From positions 2,294,001-2,358,000 of the forward strand of contig JANCIK010000007.1 in NCBI GenBank assembly GCA_028532985.1: a stretch of DNA of 64,000 nt. The letters are read 5' to 3'. Both the position numbers and the translations under genes were made by a program. The notes beneath the pieces were generated by a model that had not been told where the DNA came from, searched no databases, and was given only the letters and a program-made list of their open reading frames with translations. This document shows, in pieces, positions 51,867-62,324 of the stretch (positions are counted from its first letter, which is position 1; each line of letters opens with the position of its first letter). The stretch is from Stropharia rugosoannulata (Eukaryota; Basidiomycota; Agaricomycetes; Agaricales; Strophariaceae).

Positions 51867-54800
51867 ATGTCACATTGGACATCCTCCGAGCAATGTGCTC
51901 TTCTTGACACGCTGGTTCCTGAATATCTACAAATACATGCCTCCCCAAATCCTAAATACACCGACTTCTGGGCTAATATGCAGCAAACGTGGTTTAGCAA
52001 CTTTCCAGAAATTAAAATAATATTCCCAGACGCTGATTCGGTCAATGATTTAAACGTCGAGGAGCGTAAACTTCTGTCGCAGGCAATCGAGACACGTACT
52101 AAAGTACGTCAGTTTTAATTCAATTGCCAAATAATTTACAACCATCACAGATACTTATCAATATCTTAGCAATTGAAATCTTGGTTCCAGTGGCGTGCCA
52201 GCAGAGGCAATCATCTGGGAGGCCGCAACGGTCGCACTAGTGTCAAGAGGGCTATTAAAGAATTCACCAGCACGGATAAGGATCGGGAACATTCCCTCAA
52301 AGAAGTCGAAAAATACTCAAAACTCTATTATCGAGAGAAAATCCAGGATAGTGCCCGTCAATTAATGGATGAAGTCCGAAGAGAGAATCCGGATGGAATC
52401 CCATCTGGATCATGGTTGAAGTGCATCAAGACTGCAACACAAAATGCATGGAATGAAGAGTTGGATGAAGTAAAAGCAGAAGTTAGATCCCAGCTACTTT
52501 CTGACAACGAAACTCGGGCGAAAGAAAAACTGAATTTAGATGAATTACCAAGTCCATGTACTCCGGATGAATACCTTGAGTACGAAATTTTCTATGGTTA
52601 TAATATTGGTCTTAAAAGTCTAACAAAATCTCCATTAAAGGGCAATCAAAATACTCCCTGGGTATTTACAGGGGCAATTGGATATGCTTGCAACGCGTAC
52701 AGGATGGTCATTTTCAATTTTGATGGGTGGACCTCACCCTGCTGCAAACGGTGACATTTCCGTGGCAAGGTTAGTGGGGCAACATATAGCCTAATTTTGT
52801 CGGATATTAATCCTGTTTAATGTTACCTTAGTTTTCATGTTGGAAAGACACCAATGGGTGCAACATTTGGAATGATGTCAAAGTTTCAAGATACGTTGAG
52901 CCTGTATTCAGCCTTTCTGGGAACCGTATACTGTGAGTTACTATGCTACTGATGCTTTCCGCTTACTCTAATGGATATTTTAAAGCCGAAAAAACAAAGG
53001 AGTCACACGAACCTTCTCCTACCAATGGCATTGACAACAAGTCTGAGTCCTCGGACATGATTGATGTTTCTCAGTCCGGAGGCAGCGGCCCGCCTACAGC
53101 AAGCTCGTCTATTGGTGATGCATTTCCGAGGGTACCACCTCCTCAACCTGCCATAGCCATTCCTGAACTCAACAAGAAGTCATCCGGCAATGCTGTACCA
53201 ACCCCAGGTCACATTATTGCATCGCAAACTCCTACAAACGTCGATGTTGACATGAACGGCTTACTCGCTTCAGAATCCGAAGCACCCGCGCCAGGAGCAG
53301 GCCCTGTACATCTTGTACATGCCGCTGCAGCCACTACAGATGGGAATGAACTCAATGAACTCACTGTATTGTTTAAGACACCCCCAGGACCGGCACCAGG
53401 CGAAGTTCCTCAACACGAGTCTAACTGTCCTGAATCACAGGCTGCGAGCAACCATAATATGTTTCTTGCACCGTTCAATGCGACAATGGGTACTGATTAC
53501 AGACAAGGAAGTCTTGTACCACACGCTGCAATTGTACCCCCTGTTCACCCTCCTGCATTGTTCCAGGAGGACATTCATACACCCACCCCGTCTTCTGAAG
53601 TAGGGCTCGGCTCGACATCGAACTTGTTTTTACCTGGTACCGCTGATAGTCCAGAGGTTGACTTCCATTGTAACTGTAAGAACATCTATTACTTGCAGCC
53701 AATCCTATATATTATCTGACAAATTTTATCAGTGGACTTAGTAGGAACGTCGTGGGATGGTGCATATTCCTTCGACACTTTGTTTAACCCAAATTTTGGC
53801 GCCTCGGACATGTCAATGTCGTCTGATGATGAAGTACTTGATGCTTTCTTGAAGAATCATCCAGGTAATTAGTTCCCACCCTTCTCATTACTGTGTATGC
53901 TTAAATGAACTACACAAGCTGGTGCACCGCAACAAAATTCTGATTTTTTCTTTCCGGCCCCCGTTAATAGTGTAGAGTTGCTATCCTCAGCGACTCCAGT
54001 TGTTGTTAATAGTCTTCAAGCCGACCCCATCCAACCTACCGTCTTATCTGCAAGACAGTCCCCCCCAGTTGCTGCTGTGTCCTTAACAACCTCGTCGACT
54101 GCTGTCTCTGCGACTAATACTTCTGCGGCAGCGTTAACAGCACCGGATGGTGCCGAGGAGATCAACGTGATTGGCCACAAAGAGGCTCAACCATCTGCAC
54201 CGATGACAGTATCCCCACCCGACCATGAGGCTCCCATGCAAACGGAAGAAACTTCATCGGTTACTTCTGATGCTGTCGTAGAGCCAACTCAGTCGTCCAC
54301 ATCCATGTCTTCGGCCATTCTGCCTTTAGTCAGTTCTCTGGGTGCTCTACAAGGAGATAACGTCCGACGCCGTTTGTCAAGAACGTCAGTTCCGTCGAAG
54401 CGCTCTGAGATTCTCAATAAAATTGGCAATCATGCCAGACCTCAGGCAACTACTACCCCGCTGGCCAATAAAGAAAATATCCCAGTAGATAATCTTCCTC
54501 CTGCTTGGGCAGTAGCAGCTAAGGAACATATCCTCTCCCGTGATCTTGGGGGAGATTGGAAGGCTTGTGTTGATTTGTGGTTCAAACTGGAGGAGAAGCT
54601 TGAGTTCGGTGATGTTGCTGGTTCCAAAGTGAGTCTGATAAACATTTTCACAAATGCTTATAGTTACCTGACTGAGTACAACAGACGCCTCTACCTGCTG
54701 CCGCTACTGCCCAACCAGAGGAATGGATGAAGTGGACAAAATTATCGTGCAATGGAACCCGTCGATACAACAACATCCCTTTTATTCCCGATTCTGCAGA

Positions 54801-55146
54801 GTTTGGGATTGCCGTCACAAAATGGTGGTTTGAAATGCAGCCCGAGTTCCGGAAGGGTGGGGGCGACTTCCCCGCGCCTATTTACATACCTCCCGACGAA
54901 TCAGACTGGATGCCTCTTCAAAAGGCCGGGCCCAATGGCCTGGTTTCGTTAATGACTTTGGTGGCATGGTGGGGTCAGGCACTCACTGACCGATCTCAGT
55001 TTCAAGACGATAGTAGCAAAGAATTCCGCCATATTGTTGATGATATCAAGCAGTCCCTTAGTGTGATACTTACCATGTCTTCGAACAACAAGCCGGTGAA
55101 GAAACACAAATCAACAGGATCAAGTAACTCAATCACCAAGTGGTAA
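51867..55146 (+). CDS. KDZ-borne large protein, eight exons, 956 residues
   Basis: Exons: 51,867-52,103, 52,170-52,579, 52,641-52,769, 52,832-52,932, 52,986-53,675, 53,733-53,864, 53,919-54,628, 54,685-55,146. The phases agree throughout and no stop interrupts the joined frame. The N-terminal block starts MSHWTSSEQCALLDTL and has TKQLKSWFQWRA. Next comes TPDEYLEAIKILPGYLQ with TGWSFSILMGGPHP and SFHVGKTPMG. A Ser/Pro/Thr-rich linker of about 400 residues follows. The C-terminal block is EEWMKWTKLSCNGTRRYNNI, EFGIAVTKWWFEMQPEFR and GPNGLVSLMTLVAWW. From memory this matches a large, lineage-expanded family of hypothetical agaricomycete proteins; I know no assigned activity. The intact frame argues it is maintained. 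Its place inside the KDZ element suggests co-mobilisation, which could explain the family's spread. Confidence 0.8.
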
Positions 55147-56135
55147 GCACTTTAATTCATTGCGTAAAAACACTGTAATTGATATTCTGCAGACCATGAG
55201 CGTAGGTGATCTATCTCCGGGCCATTAGAAGCGAGGTTTAGTGATGATTTTTCTTCTTGCACAACTTGTCTTCAATATTATAATATTGCGGTCTTACCAT
55301 TCATTGCATATGCATATAGTAGTAGTATTGGTAATACAAGTTGATTCCGCTTTTAGACTTTTATATTTGGGACTTTGAAGGATGCTACTATACTGTAAGT
55401 AGTAGGATATCATATTGAGAAAAGTATCTACAGGTGCAAGAATATGCCATCTTGCAGCAGTACAGGGTGGAAATAGATAGTGCGTCTTGCACTACATGGA
55501 ACCTTACGCGTACTCAGCCTTGCACAACTCATACAAGAGCAATGGTCCAGCTGTCTTCTACAGTGACTATCCTGCACGACGTTCCCAGGGAGCAAATACT
55601 GCTACTGCAGTGGTCAATCTTGCACGACATTCACTCTTGCACAACTTACCAGCACCGTAGCTTAAACTTGCACGACATTCACTCTTGCACGATAACACTA
55701 CAGACTCTCAGAGCATAAGACGGGCAACGGTGAGGTAAATTTAGAATACTGCTACTGCAGTGGTCAATCTTGCACGACATTCACTCTTGCACAACTTACC
55801 AGCAGGGCCATAGCTTAAACTTGCACGACATGCGCTCTTGCACAACATTCGCACGGTCTATGATCTTGCACGATAATGCTACAGACTCTCAGCGCATAAG
55901 ACGGGCAACAGTGAGGTAAATTTAGCACACCCTTTGACCAAACTCTGGCAGGGCAAACCATATTCTGTACTATACTGACAACAAATAATATTTTAATGTT
56001 TGAGTCCTAAGACTATTATTCTAAAATGTAACAGTCCAGACTATCAGATATTGTGGGCGGTATACAGAGCACAGGTGAAAAAGGGAAGCATTCCGCTGTA
56101 CTGTGCGAGGTAATAATAGAAACAAGCAAGTCAAC
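55147..56135. other. Right subterminal region with CTTGCAC array
   Basis: No gene. It contains at least 13 CTTGCAC/GTGCAAG heptamers (55,256; 55,432; 55,486; 55,519; 55,620 to 55,862 in close order), with four more inside the right inverted repeat. The arrangement often alternates CTTGCACGACATTCA and CTCTTGCACAAC. Confidence 0.65.
55603..55925 (+). repeat. Tandem repeat, about 150-175 bp, two copies
   Basis: The unit runs from actgctactgcagtggtcaa through four or five CTTGCAC sites to cgggcaacrgtgaggtaaat. It is present at 55,603-55,743 and 55,748-55,925, the second copy with an extra stretch around the site near 55,862. Confidence 0.8.
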
Positions 56136-56478
56136 TGAGCTGGTACGGTTTGGGGCCCAGGCACATCAACGAAGTGCGCCAGAGGGGAGACATCAAATGC
56201 CGGACAGCGAGGGAACAGGCAGGACGCGCCGAGGGCGGCAACAACGGGCGCAATTGTATACGGAATTGTGTGGTGCCGGAGGCATGCCACGCACTAAGCC
56301 CACGGCTAGCGTATGTGGACGTATGTATCGTGTATTGCACAAGTCTTGCACAAGTCTTGCACAAGTCTTGCACGACTGCTGCTGCAAGCCTATGTGCAGA
56401 GCGCCTAGCTACAGCTGTAGCATATCGTGCATCAGGTCTTGCCTACGACTGTACTAGGTCTTGCACCTAGGTGGTTGG
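56136..56478 (-). repeat. Right terminal inverted repeat of the KDZ element
   Basis: Reverse complement of 32,238-32,558, ending cctaggtggttgg. It carries three tandem caagtcttgca units near 56,338-56,372, where the left copy has one. Confidence 0.85.
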
Positions 56479-56493
56479 ATGGGCTGTGCTTAG

Positions 56494-57780
56494 ACTGCAT
56501 CGTCCCAGCCGCAGTCGCCTGCTGCGTACCCGCCACAGCAGTTGTTACCCGCGGGGTCTTATTCACACTCGCATTCACACTCGCATTCTCACTCCCAAGC
56601 CCACTCGCAGACGCCCTCGCAGGCCCATTCGCGCGCGGGTTCGCTAGCATCCTCGTGTAAGATTAAGTTTATGTGTGTGTAGGTGCGAGCGACGACTGGT
56701 GGGGTCGTCTTGAGGGTAGTTCAAGGCAGAGAAATAAGAGAATAAATGATTGACTAATGTAGAGTGAATTTGACGAGGTAAGGCTCTATAGACTGATTGC
56801 AACTGAGCTGTGGATGGTAAAACGAAGGTGGGTCGTAAATTAACTACCTAGCTACATGTACACGGCGTCCTTTTATACTATAAAAGTATGTATATATAAA
56901 TAAAATATATAACTTCTCCTAACTCCTGAAGGCCAACCGAGTTCTCTCCAGAATATTCTTGCTATTATGCCCGAAACCTAAAGATATTCCGTGGACCTAT
57001 ACCAAATGGATCTTTTCTGCGCGCACGCAAATAGCGCACCTTACACTCGGGTAGCCGGCGCCGCTCGCAGCCGCGCTCGTCGCGTATCCACTCACACGCG
57101 GCGTCCCGCGAGGGTATGAACGGCGCAGCTGTGTCTGTGACCTCGTCCCCCGCCCCAGTGCACGCACGGCTTTCTCGCTCGTCATCCGCACTTATGGGTG
57201 CACAGGCGCAGGCGCATAGCAGGAGCCACAGCCGCGCGGGCTCGGGTGCGTCCCCGATGACGATGAGCATGACCATCCCTGTGCCGGTGCCGGTGTGCAC
57301 TGAGCCTGTGGAGAAGCCTACGCGTCCGCCGCCTGCCCCGCCGCTTGATTTAGGTGTTGTGGGCCTGGGCCTTAGGCTCGCGCAGGGAGGGGCGGAGGAG
57401 ACGAATAGGTATAATCAGGCACGGGAAGGCGGGGAGGAGAAACCGACGTATACAGAGGTGGATGCGGATGCGGAGGTGGTGGGAAGGGAAGAAGAAGAGG
57501 AAGATATGTCGGATGAGGAGCTGGAGCGGTTACAGTTCCTCCGCGGGCTGTGCCTCGAAGACCGGATGGAGGAGTTTAGAGGCGTCAATTTCCCGTCGGG
57601 TTTGGATGATGGGTTTAGACTTTCTTCTATTTATTTAGAGATTGAATACGAAGTAGAAAGGAGACCTATTACATTTAGATATCTGACTTATTATTTGGCA
57701 AGAAATAACAAACATTTTACTTTCAATTTCAGCCGTTCGAATACAGTTTCTTTTGTTCAAGTTGATACATGTCAATGAAA
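56494..57780 (+). pseudogene. Ser/His-rich host gene, fragment 3
   Basis: Directly after the right target duplication the plus frame reads TASSQPQSPAAYPPQQLLPAG, then SYSHSHSHSHSHSQAHSQTP, ending at a GTGTAAG donor near 56,654. It is the same frame in which fragment 2 ends at 32,229. About 370 bases without coding signal follow, then another open frame from about 57,032: NGAAVSVTSSPAPVHARLSR, Pro-rich sequence, and the acidic segment EEEEEDMSDEELERLQFLRG, ending at 57,778. The last part (after about 57,610) is AT-rich and may be read-through. No domain is recognised. The gene cannot function with the KDZ element in it. Confidence 0.5.
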
Positions 57781-58209
57781 TGATTTATGTTTGGTGTTGA
57801 TTTATGCCCTCAAATATATCACGTAGCTGGTCGCTTAACATATGGTAGATATGTTTCATATTGCACGCTTATACCATGCATGAATACTCACCCTTTTTGC
57901 GGCCTTTTTGTTGCCTTTTCGTCCGATATACATTAACCGAACGCAAACAATATTACCGGGTAACATATGGAATCAGACATGTCACATATTATTTTGCTTG
58001 ACATTCTAAGGATATATATCATTTTCGCTATCTATATGTTCTTCACATATGTGCCATTTAAAATAGCATATTTGCAATGGAAATATATAATAGTAAGGTT
58101 TCATTTTTGTCATTTATTTCATGGAAATATAGGTAAAGTATTTGGCTGACAAATAATCTTTTTAAATATGTGCCATATCTGATAATACATATTTGGCGGC
58201 CAAATATAG
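57781..58209. other. AT-rich intergenic stretch
   Basis: No gene. It contains repeated atatttggc/gccaaatat pieces around 58,135-58,215 that could fold into a hairpin, at the junction with repeat R5. Confidence 0.4.
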
Positions 58210-61200
58210 GTGGCCGCCAGCAGTGCATACAGGCCACAGCTACCAGTGTCGAAATCTCCGCGCTGGCACGTAGGGTCGAGGTGGAGAGCGGAGGGTCGAC
58301 GTGGTGTATCACAGGGAGGCCCGAGGTGGAGGGTGCACGGGGGCGACGGCGTGCGGACTGGGACGAAGGCGGGGGCATGCGTAGCCTGGGGACGGCGGGT
58401 AGGACTCAGCGGCTCGGAGTCGCAGACTGTGCTGGGATCAGTCCTCTCAGGCTGCTCGAGCCTCGCAGTTCTGCTGATTCGTGAACGAGTAGGGGGGCGA
58501 GTACTGCTTCTGTGCATTCCCGCAGCCCTCGGAGCCGGTCCCATTGGCTTGCCAGGGGAAAGTACCAAGTATGGCCCTCTCCCTTCCCATGCATGCAGTC
58601 CATTCACCCCGCACGTTTCCTCTACATCTGTGCGTCCGTGCGCTGACTCAGTGGCTGCAGCGGCTGCCGGTCGTGATGCCGCCCGGAACGGCCTCTTGAA
58701 GATCAATATTGAAGGCATACAGTAGCACGAGCCATGCACACCCTTGCTACACGACGGCCTCGTGTGTCGTATTATCGGTGCTCCATATGACCCAGACTTC
58801 TTTCGCACACTTATTCCTGAGCCGTCCGCCATCCGATCGATCGCGCACCTCGTGCACCAGCAGTCTCAACATCCCAGGCCTGTTCACCTGCCCCACCTCC
58901 CTACTGCGTCCTTATCCCCGCCCCTTCTCACTCTTGCAGCCCGCCCTTGTTCGTGCGTGCGCCTCCGAGAATTAGATCCTCATTCACCTGTGCTGATACT
59001 ACGTCTGATTCCTCGCCCGCCCGGCCCCTGCCCGGCCCGCTGCGTCTTGTCCTGCCCCGCTCTATCTTTGCCGGCCCCGCTCTGCATTCTGCACCCATCA
59101 GCTCGTCAGCCTGTCAATCATCATATCCATGATTTACAGATCCGGCTCGCCCTCGCACTTGTGTCCTATCCCAAGCACAACTCTTGCCCAAGCCTCTCAA
59201 GTCGCCCATCCACCGTCTGCCGTCTGCTGGCATGTAGTTGCAAGAATATCAGGACTGCACGACGTTGCTGTAAAAGACTACGGCGTGTCGTGCATTGGAC
59301 TGATATACAGGATCCGGACGCGCCAAATCAGGTCAGTACGGATTTGTTTAGGATATACGACGTACCAGTTAAAACCAAGCCCAAACAACGGTAACCGCAA
59401 GACAAAGCCTACTGTTGCAGCTTGAGGAAGATCATGCCAATGCCTTGCATGTTATAGGGTGGGACCGTTAGCGCGTTTGCGAGGCTTACTGTGGAACAGA
59501 ACTCGGGCTCAGCTTACGAGGCGCCAAAATAACGGTCTGCAAGGTGAGTAAACCAAGTAAATACAGAATTTTACTATACATACATTATTGACTGATTCCG
59601 TTTCCAGAGAACGAGTGCGCGCAGCACTGAGCAGTACTCTCACCTCGGGAGTCGACCTGGACTGTCGAAACAGCGCGAAGTTCGGGGGCTGACCGCATCC
59701 GTGGACCTAGCTTAAGCCTGAACTCACGAAGAATTGAAGCGCCGCAATAACGACCTGCAGAGTGAGCAAGACAAGGTGTGATGTATTTACACTAACCCGC
59801 CCTGCTTTTAGTGGGTGGGTACGCGCTCCACCATTGCTCGATGGCTCATAGCGGCCTCCCAGCTCGCCCGCCTCGACTGCGGAGATAGCGCAACGTCAGA
59901 GCTTCATCCGTGGACCTAAGCAGAATTCGGCTTAGGTCAACCGTTAGTGAGGAGTCTTACAAAGATTTTTGGCTAGTACTTACCATGAAATGAATGTCCA
60001 GTCGCCTGGAACACGCGAACCGTGGGTGAGCACTCGACCTTTCAATATTCAACCTGCAAAGTCCACTGCAAAATAATGCGGGAACAGCGTACTCCTGAGA
60101 GCTATTCCGTGAGCCTGGTATTTAGTTGCCCTGAAACCTGACTTACTGAAGTACACTCCCTCGCACAGCAGGACGCGCTTACAACCATTGCTGACCAGTG
60201 ACCTGGCGCGTAGATAGCAGAACCCGAGGCGGTGTCAGTCGACCCATGTCAGTGCTGGTCTAACTACATGTTGTACCAGACAAGTCATAAATTACGTATG
60301 CAAGAGTTACGTTCATACCTGTACCTGAGATATGTGTATACTAGCTATGCCTGAAATATATTCCTAACCGTGCCCTTATTCTGAACAGCAACAGCCCAAG
60401 GCAGACTCTGCCCCTGCCCCTGCCCCTTTCCTGCTGTCACCTGGACCATGGTGGATATGCCACCGAGTCTGGATGTTCAAAAACATGCACATCTTAGACT
60501 ACATACACGCAGATAATCTCAGAAATGCGGGTGTCTGATAACGTAGATATTGATTGGATAGCGCAGATGCCAGAGGTTGACGCAAATGCATGATCAATAT
60601 ATAATAAATACATGGGCTCCTACTAAGCCTTTAATACTCCAGTACTGCAGGCTAGTGGTACGAGCTAAATACCCCTACTACCTTCAGAACCTCGACGACC
60701 TCTGACTCTTGAGAAGATCTGTAATACGGAAGTGCTCGGAGCAGGAAGAACGCGTGTGTATGCAAGGATACCCTGGCACGCAAGTCACGGATATTGTATG
60801 TATGCCAAGTTCACACGCCATTGTGGCAGCTTTAATTCACCCAGTCATAATGCATAACCCGGTGCTCCTGCATTGCTCAATGTTGTCCCTGAACCGTGGA
60901 CGCGACTCACGCGAGCGGGACTCATGACCGCACGCCTGCACTTCCATACCGCCTCTCCGCTACCCTGCCCTGCGCTACTATGCCCCTCCGCCTCATAGCC
61001 CCCTGCTACGGTGCTACTCCACCTCGTGGAGTACTCGACTCTCCCCTGTTGTGGTTGCTGGTCTGCTCAGCAATTTCCCTGCTAGGATTACCTTGCACGT
61101 GCTGGACATAGGCGACATTGTGATATGGGGGATGCGGCACATGGAGCGGGCGACGGAAAAGGTGAGGCGCAAAGATGGCGGGTGAAGAGTCGGTGAGGCC

Positions 61201-61880
61201 ACGCAGTGGCGCATGGCGGGTGATATGCATGAGCAGGCGCAGCACTCAGGAGGGTGCGAGCTTGGGATCGGGCTCGGTATCACTCGGAAGAAGTAAACGT
61301 ATGCGGGACGAGGAGGGGCAGAGGGATGCGGGATGAGGGAGGGAGGAGCTTGAAGCCAAAATCAGACCGCCAATGAGGTGTGCGCGGTGTGGTTTGGGCA
61401 GACGCGCAAGCGGTAGAGGGTGCCAGTGTGGGGTAAGCGGGTGAGTGGGTGAGCGGCGTGCGGCGTGCGGTGTGCTGGGAGTGCAAATGTGTGCATCAGG
61501 TTCACTCGTGTGATGTCTCAGGAACCAGCGCGGGTACTGCTCCACTTGGGGGATAGGCGTCGGTGTCCAAAACGGGTTACTACGACGCGACAGGCGTGGG
61601 GTGTGGGGGCCATCGAACATAATGCATAATACATTAATGCGTGGTGCTTGAATGTAATGCGCGTGGTCTTGATCCTAAGCGTAGGGCTTGAAAGTGGGAC
61701 TGGGCGCGTGCGCATCAGCCTGTACATTGGGATTGGGGACCCGGGATGTGGATGGGCCGGGGGCGGACCGTGGACTGCCGGATACGGGATGGCTGTAAGT
61801 AGGAGGAGCGGACATGAACTGTTGTATACTGAAGGCGGGGAGCCGAATGCACTGCGACCATTGACCATGGCCGGGTTCTT
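58210..61880. repeat. GC-rich interspersed repeat, copy R5
   Basis: Same block order as R1: 58,430-58,970 like 18,420-18,880; 59,100-59,610 like 17,640-18,130; 59,610-60,140 like 9,680-10,210; 60,840-61,580 like 11,140-11,900. It stands before HET copy 3 as R1 stands before HET copy 1. Long frames here are composition artefacts. Confidence 0.6.
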
Positions 61881-62324
61881 TTACACGCGTAGGCAGGTGA
61901 TATTATTACACAAGTCGATGTGCGGGAGCCTGTGCTCGGGATCTGTAGGTGTGGGGGAGGTAATAGGACCACATACACCCGTCGTATGGACACTGCGACC
62001 CCATACTTCTTGGTCAGAGTGCGTACCCATGACACTCTGGACTTCACGCGACAGCTTGACTTGCTGCTCACCTAGCTGGCCGGCATAGACGTGCGCCACA
62101 TATTGGACCGCGTATGCACGGACTACATGGGGTACCTACAAACTGTCCTGCATCTTGATGTTAACCTGCTCAAATTTTCAAGGACATTATAACAAGATTT
62201 ATTTCAGACTTCGGTCCGTCCGTTTAAATTGACCACTGGCATTCAGCGCACAGCTACTGTACATGTATGGAAGTAATATATTACGCTACGTTACAAGTAT
62301 GGCACTAGAGTTACCCACACACTG

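Larger units (their letters stand above)
32230..56485. mobile_element. KDZ-superfamily DNA transposon with cargo genes and a nested Gypsy element
   Basis: 24,256 bases bounded by inverted repeats of about 320-340 bases (32,238-32,558 and 56,136-56,478). The flanking octamers GCGCTTAG (32,222-32,229) and GTGCTTAG (56,486-56,493) differ by one C/T. Eight-base duplications are what Zisupton elements, members of the KDZ superfamily, generate. Contents in order: KDZ transposase (minus), a 250-residue ORF (plus), the 11.5-kb Gypsy insertion, a Cys-rich gene (minus) and a 956-residue gene (plus). Without the Gypsy element it is about 12.7 kb. The sequence beyond the last 7-8 bases at each tip is not symmetric, so the exact ends could shift by a few bases. 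Confidence 0.8.

Noticed and set aside
55603..55925. CRISPR-like spaced repeats
   Set aside because: The repeated heptamers are short and irregularly spaced and belong to a tandemly duplicated transposon end in a eukaryotic genome.
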